The notes under the pieces were generated by a model. The model had not been told where the DNA came from. It ran no database searches and saw only the letters and a list, made by a program, of their open reading frames with translations. From Sipunculus nudus (taxonomy: Eukaryota > Annelida > Sipuncula > Golfingiida > Sipunculidae): a stretch of 64,000 nt of DNA. The first letter of the stretch is position 1, and every line of letters starts with the position of its first letter. The position numbers and the translations under genes are program-made. Shown here in pieces: positions 60,870 to 64,000 of this stretch. The stretch lies in contig CM049308.1 in assembly GCA_026874595.1 (NCBI GenBank), positions 47,501,327 to 47,565,326 on the forward strand. The letters are read 5' to 3'.

Positions 60870-61323
60870 TAAATCTACAGTTTGGTGTTAATAGAAGAAA
60901 TGCTAACAAAAACATGCTTTGAAAATTAAATCCACAGCAGTTACAGGAAACAAACGTGACATGGTAAAAGTTGGGCAAAATTTAAGGTACCAATTTTTTA
61001 TTTTTGCTAATATTTTAAAAATTTTAAAAGATTTTGATCTAATTTTGGGTGTACAATTTAATTTTGATTAATAAAAGTTATATTACTGGAAAAAAAGTGC
61101 TTAGCTTTAACATGATTTGTGTTAAGTGATCAAATTTCTTTCCTGATTATTTACAAAATGCATTATGTTTGGGCCCATAACTTTTTTAAATTATATAATA
61201 CAGACCAAATTTCTGGCATGTACATAGGAACTATATGAAGGAATAATTATGTTAAATATGAGGATAAACAGATGAGTAGTTTTGATATAAGGCTGTCCTA
61301 AAAGGTGAAAATAGGTTTTTAAT

Positions 61324-63898
61324 GACAAGTGACCCATGGGTCATGACGCTCAGCTGACTGGGAAGAGATTCGCAAAAAAAATTTTATCATGTGAATGGTA
61401 GTATATACCCATTCAACTGAAGCATCAAACAGATTAAACCAACAGGCCAAGATTGTGTCTGTATTTATATATCTCAAAAATAGAAAAAAAAATACATAAA
61501 CTTTAAAAAAAATTCAGGTGGCTCCACTAGTCTGCAGAAACTAATAAAAACACTTAATGGTCAATATCCATGCAAGAATCATGGTGATCTCTGCATTAGT
61601 TGTTCAGATACTTCAGCTTTTGAATTAAATCTTCCATTATTCTAAGGGATACTTCGGAGTCCTATAGCTTGAAAGAAATGGGTAACAGAGACCTAATTTC
61701 AGGTTTCCACAGGCACTTTTCATGGCCCTCCTTGCATGACAAGAAAGAAGATTCTAGGTCCAGTTGTTACAATTTGTGCCACGTTAACAGATGACAGCAT
61801 CCTTAAAGGTCTCAAAAATAGAGAAAAAAATTAGAAAAATTGAATAAAATATAGGTGGAACCACCAGTCTGCAGAAACTGATGAAACACTTCATAATCAT
61901 TATCCATGCAAAGAATCATGGTGATCTTTGCATTAGTTGTTCAGATACTTCAGCTTTTGTATCAAATTTTTCATTATTCTGAGGGATACTTCGGAGTCCT
62001 ATAGCTTGAAGGATATGGGAAACAGAGACCTAATTTCAGGTTTCCACAGACATTTTTAATGGGCCTCCTTGCATGACAAGAATGAAGATTCTAGGTCCAG
62101 TTGTTACAATTTGTACCCTGAGGACAAATAAACACATCTTTAAAGGTCTCAAAAATAGAGAAAAAAATTTGTAAAAATTTGAAAAAAATAGAGGTGGCGC
62201 ACCCAATCTGCAGAAACTGATGGAACACCTCATGATCAATATGTATGCCAAAAATCATGACCATCAGTGTTGTAGTTATTGAGATACTGCAGTTTTTGTA
62301 TCAAATTTTTCATTATTCTTAAGGGTAATTTGGAGCCATACAGCTTAAAGGATAAGGGTAGCAGAGACCTAATTTCAGTTTTCCATGGAGACTTTTCATG
62401 GGTCTCCCTGTGTGTCAAGAATGAAGATTCTAGGTCCAGTTGTTACAATTTGTGCCACGTTAACAGATGTTCATATCTTTAAAGGTCGCAAAAGTAGAGA
62501 AAAAATTCATAAAAAAACCTGAACAAATATAGGTGGTGCCACCAGTCTGCAGAAACTGATGAAAAATTCCATGATCATTATCCAAGCAAACAATTATGGT
62601 GATCTCTGCATTAGTTGTTCAGATAATTCAGCTTTTGTATTAAATTTTCCATTATTCCAAGCTGTACTTTGGAGTGCCATAGCTCAAAGGATATGGGTAA
62701 CAGAGACCTTATTTCAGGTTTCCATGGAGACTTTTTATGGGTCTCCCTGTGTGTCAAGAATGAAGATTCTCGATCCAGTCGTTACGATTTGTACCCTGTT
62801 GACAGAGAACTACATCCTTAAAGGTCTCAAAAATAGATAAAAAAAATTCGTAAAAATTTATAAAAATACAGGTGGCGCCACCAGTCTGCAGGAACTGATG
62901 GAACAACTCTTGATCAATATGAATGCCAAAAATCATGACCATAAGTGTTGTAGTTATTGCTATGTTGCATATTTTTTTATCAAATTTTTCATTATTCTGG
63001 GGGGAAATTTGGAGCCCGACAGCTCGAAGGATATGAGTAACAGAGACCTAATTTCAGGTTTCCATGGAGACTTTTCATGGGTCTCCCTGTGTGTCAAGAA
63101 TGAAGATTCTAGGTCCAGTCTTTATGATTTGTGCCCTGTTAACAGATGTTCACATTTTTAAAGGTCTAAAAATAGAGAAAACAATTCGTAAAAAATCGAA
63201 AAATACAGGTGGCGCCACCAGTCTGCAGAAACTGATGTAACATCTCATGATCAACATGTATGCCAAAAATCATGACCATCAGTGATACGTTAATGAGATT
63301 TTGAAGTTTTTGTATGAAATTTTTGACTATTCTGGGGGGTAATTTGGGGCCCAATAGCTCAAAGGATATGGGTAACAGAGACCTAATTTCTGGTTTTCAT
63401 GGAGACTTTTCATAGGTCTCTCACTGTGTCAAGAATGAAGATTCTAGGTCCAGACTTTCCGATTTGTGCCTTGTTAACAGATGTTCACATTTTTAAAGGT
63501 TTCAAAAATAGAGAAAAAAATTCTTAAAAAAAGAAAAATACAGGTGGCGCCACCAGTCTGCAGGAACTGATGGAACATCTCATGATCAATATGTATGCCA
63601 AAAATCATGACCATCAGTGATGTAGTTAACGAGATATTGAAGTTTTTGTATGAAATTTTTGACTATTCTGGGGGGTACTTTGGGGCCCCAATAGCTCGAA
63701 GGATATGGGTAACAGAGACCTAATTTCTGGTTTCCAAGGAGATTTTTCATCAACCTCTCAGAATGTCAAGTTACAAGATTCTAAGTCCAGCGGACACGAT
63801 TTGTGCTAGGTTAACGGACAGACAGACAGACAGACAGACGGACGACGGACAAAGAGTGATCGCTATAGCTAAGCATTACTGAAAGTCAGCTGAGCTAA
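61324..63898 (+). mobile_element. Family B element, complete, seven core units
   Basis: Left end 'gacaagtgacccatgggtca', 'gacgctcagctgac'. Core palindromes start at 61517, 61854, 62193, 62532, 62871, 63208 and 63543: spacing 335-339 bp despite sequence divergence. Each unit repeats 'agtctgcagaaactgatg', 'aatcatggtgatc', 'gggtaacagagacctaattt', 'gattctaggtccagt' and 'tgttaacagat'. Right end (ACAG)n then ACGG at 63813-63845, 'aaagagtgatcgctatagc' and 'agtcagctgagctaaaaa'. Non-coding. Confidence 0.88.
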
Positions 63899-64000
63899 AA
63901 ATCGTAAAAAAAATCGAAAAAATACAAGTGACTCCACCAGTCTGCGGAAACTGATGAAACACTTGATGATCAATATGCATGCAAAGAATCATGGTGATCA
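63899..64000 (+). repeat. Family B core unit continuing past the window
   Basis: Directly after the right end, 'aatacaagtgactccacc', 'agtctgcggaaactgatgaa' and 'aagaatcatggtgatca' begin another B core, so the element at 61324 abuts or lies within a second B element. Confidence 0.8.

Larger units (their letters stand above)
57429..61323 (+). mobile_element. Family C element, copy 3, interrupted by nested elements
   Basis: Left end 'aacaagggcccatgggtcac'. The copy runs to 57781, is interrupted by another C element (57782-59688), resumes at 59689 ('aagaaagtcatatgattttt', matching copies 1 and 2), is interrupted by the Harbinger MITE (60554-60869), and continues to 61323 where a family B element begins. 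Its own right end is not seen. Confidence 0.8.

Noticed and set aside
62236-63161. Frames with recurrent 'SLCVKNEDSRSS' peptide
   Set aside because: Translation of family B core units at 61324-63898; non-coding repeat.

Overview
This window looks like AT-rich, gene-poor genomic DNA from a metazoan, most probably a bivalve mollusc. There are no bacterial-style operons and almost every open frame is short. Long (AT)n tracts, G/C homopolymers and interspersed repeats dominate. Several repeat families carry short tandem cores, an (ACGG/ACAG)n tract and a terminal hairpin, an architecture I associate from memory with bivalve 'pearl' elements and helentron-derived non-autonomous Helitrons. The bivalve assignment is an inference.

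One protein gene is recognisable, on the minus strand: the 5' part of a TMEM62-like predicted metallophosphoesterase. Exon 1 (22650-22459) encodes an N-terminal membrane segment. Exon 2 (2011-1900) encodes the first metal-binding motif, SDLHLS. They are joined in phase across an intron of about 20.4 kb that is filled with repeats. The rest of the gene should lie left of position 1. A 32-bp minisatellite of about 40 copies abuts the splice acceptor of exon 2.

Layout: 1-870 family A; 1.9-2.0 kb TMEM62 exon 2; 2.0-3.3 kb minisatellite; 3.3-6.1 kb AT repeat and divergent dispersed repeats; 6.2-7.8 kb TA-flanked pogo/mariner-like element; 9.2-12.1 kb family C with a 336-bp inverted duplication; 12.1-15.1 kb family B core and other tandem units; 15.6-17.9 kb family A; 18.0-19.4 kb family H; 19.6-23.7 kb foldback, MITE, TMEM62 exon 1 and a 163-bp inverted repeat; 24-30 kb microsatellites, two Harbinger-like MITEs and a 170-bp repeat array; 30-33 kb purine tract, low-information DNA and a SINE-like unit; 33.8-36.9 kb TAA-flanked element holding a perfect 103-bp foldback; 37.8-47.7 kb families B, F, G and C; 47.7-51.2 kb mostly unique AT-rich DNA; 51.6-55.1 kb decayed LINE and Ty3/gypsy pieces; 55.3-55.9 kb hAT-like MITE with 8-bp duplication; 57.4-64 kb a nest of family C, C, Harbinger MITE and B.

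The most striking signals are: the near-perfect 336-bp inverted duplication in one family C copy; the variable-centre palindrome GGTGGNNCCACC shared by several otherwise different tandem-core families; shared ends in families B and C despite different cores; the 103-bp perfect foldback with 9-bp flanking repeats; and a nested chain of insertions at 57.4-64 kb that reveals element boundaries. No searches were run, so family names come from motif recognition.
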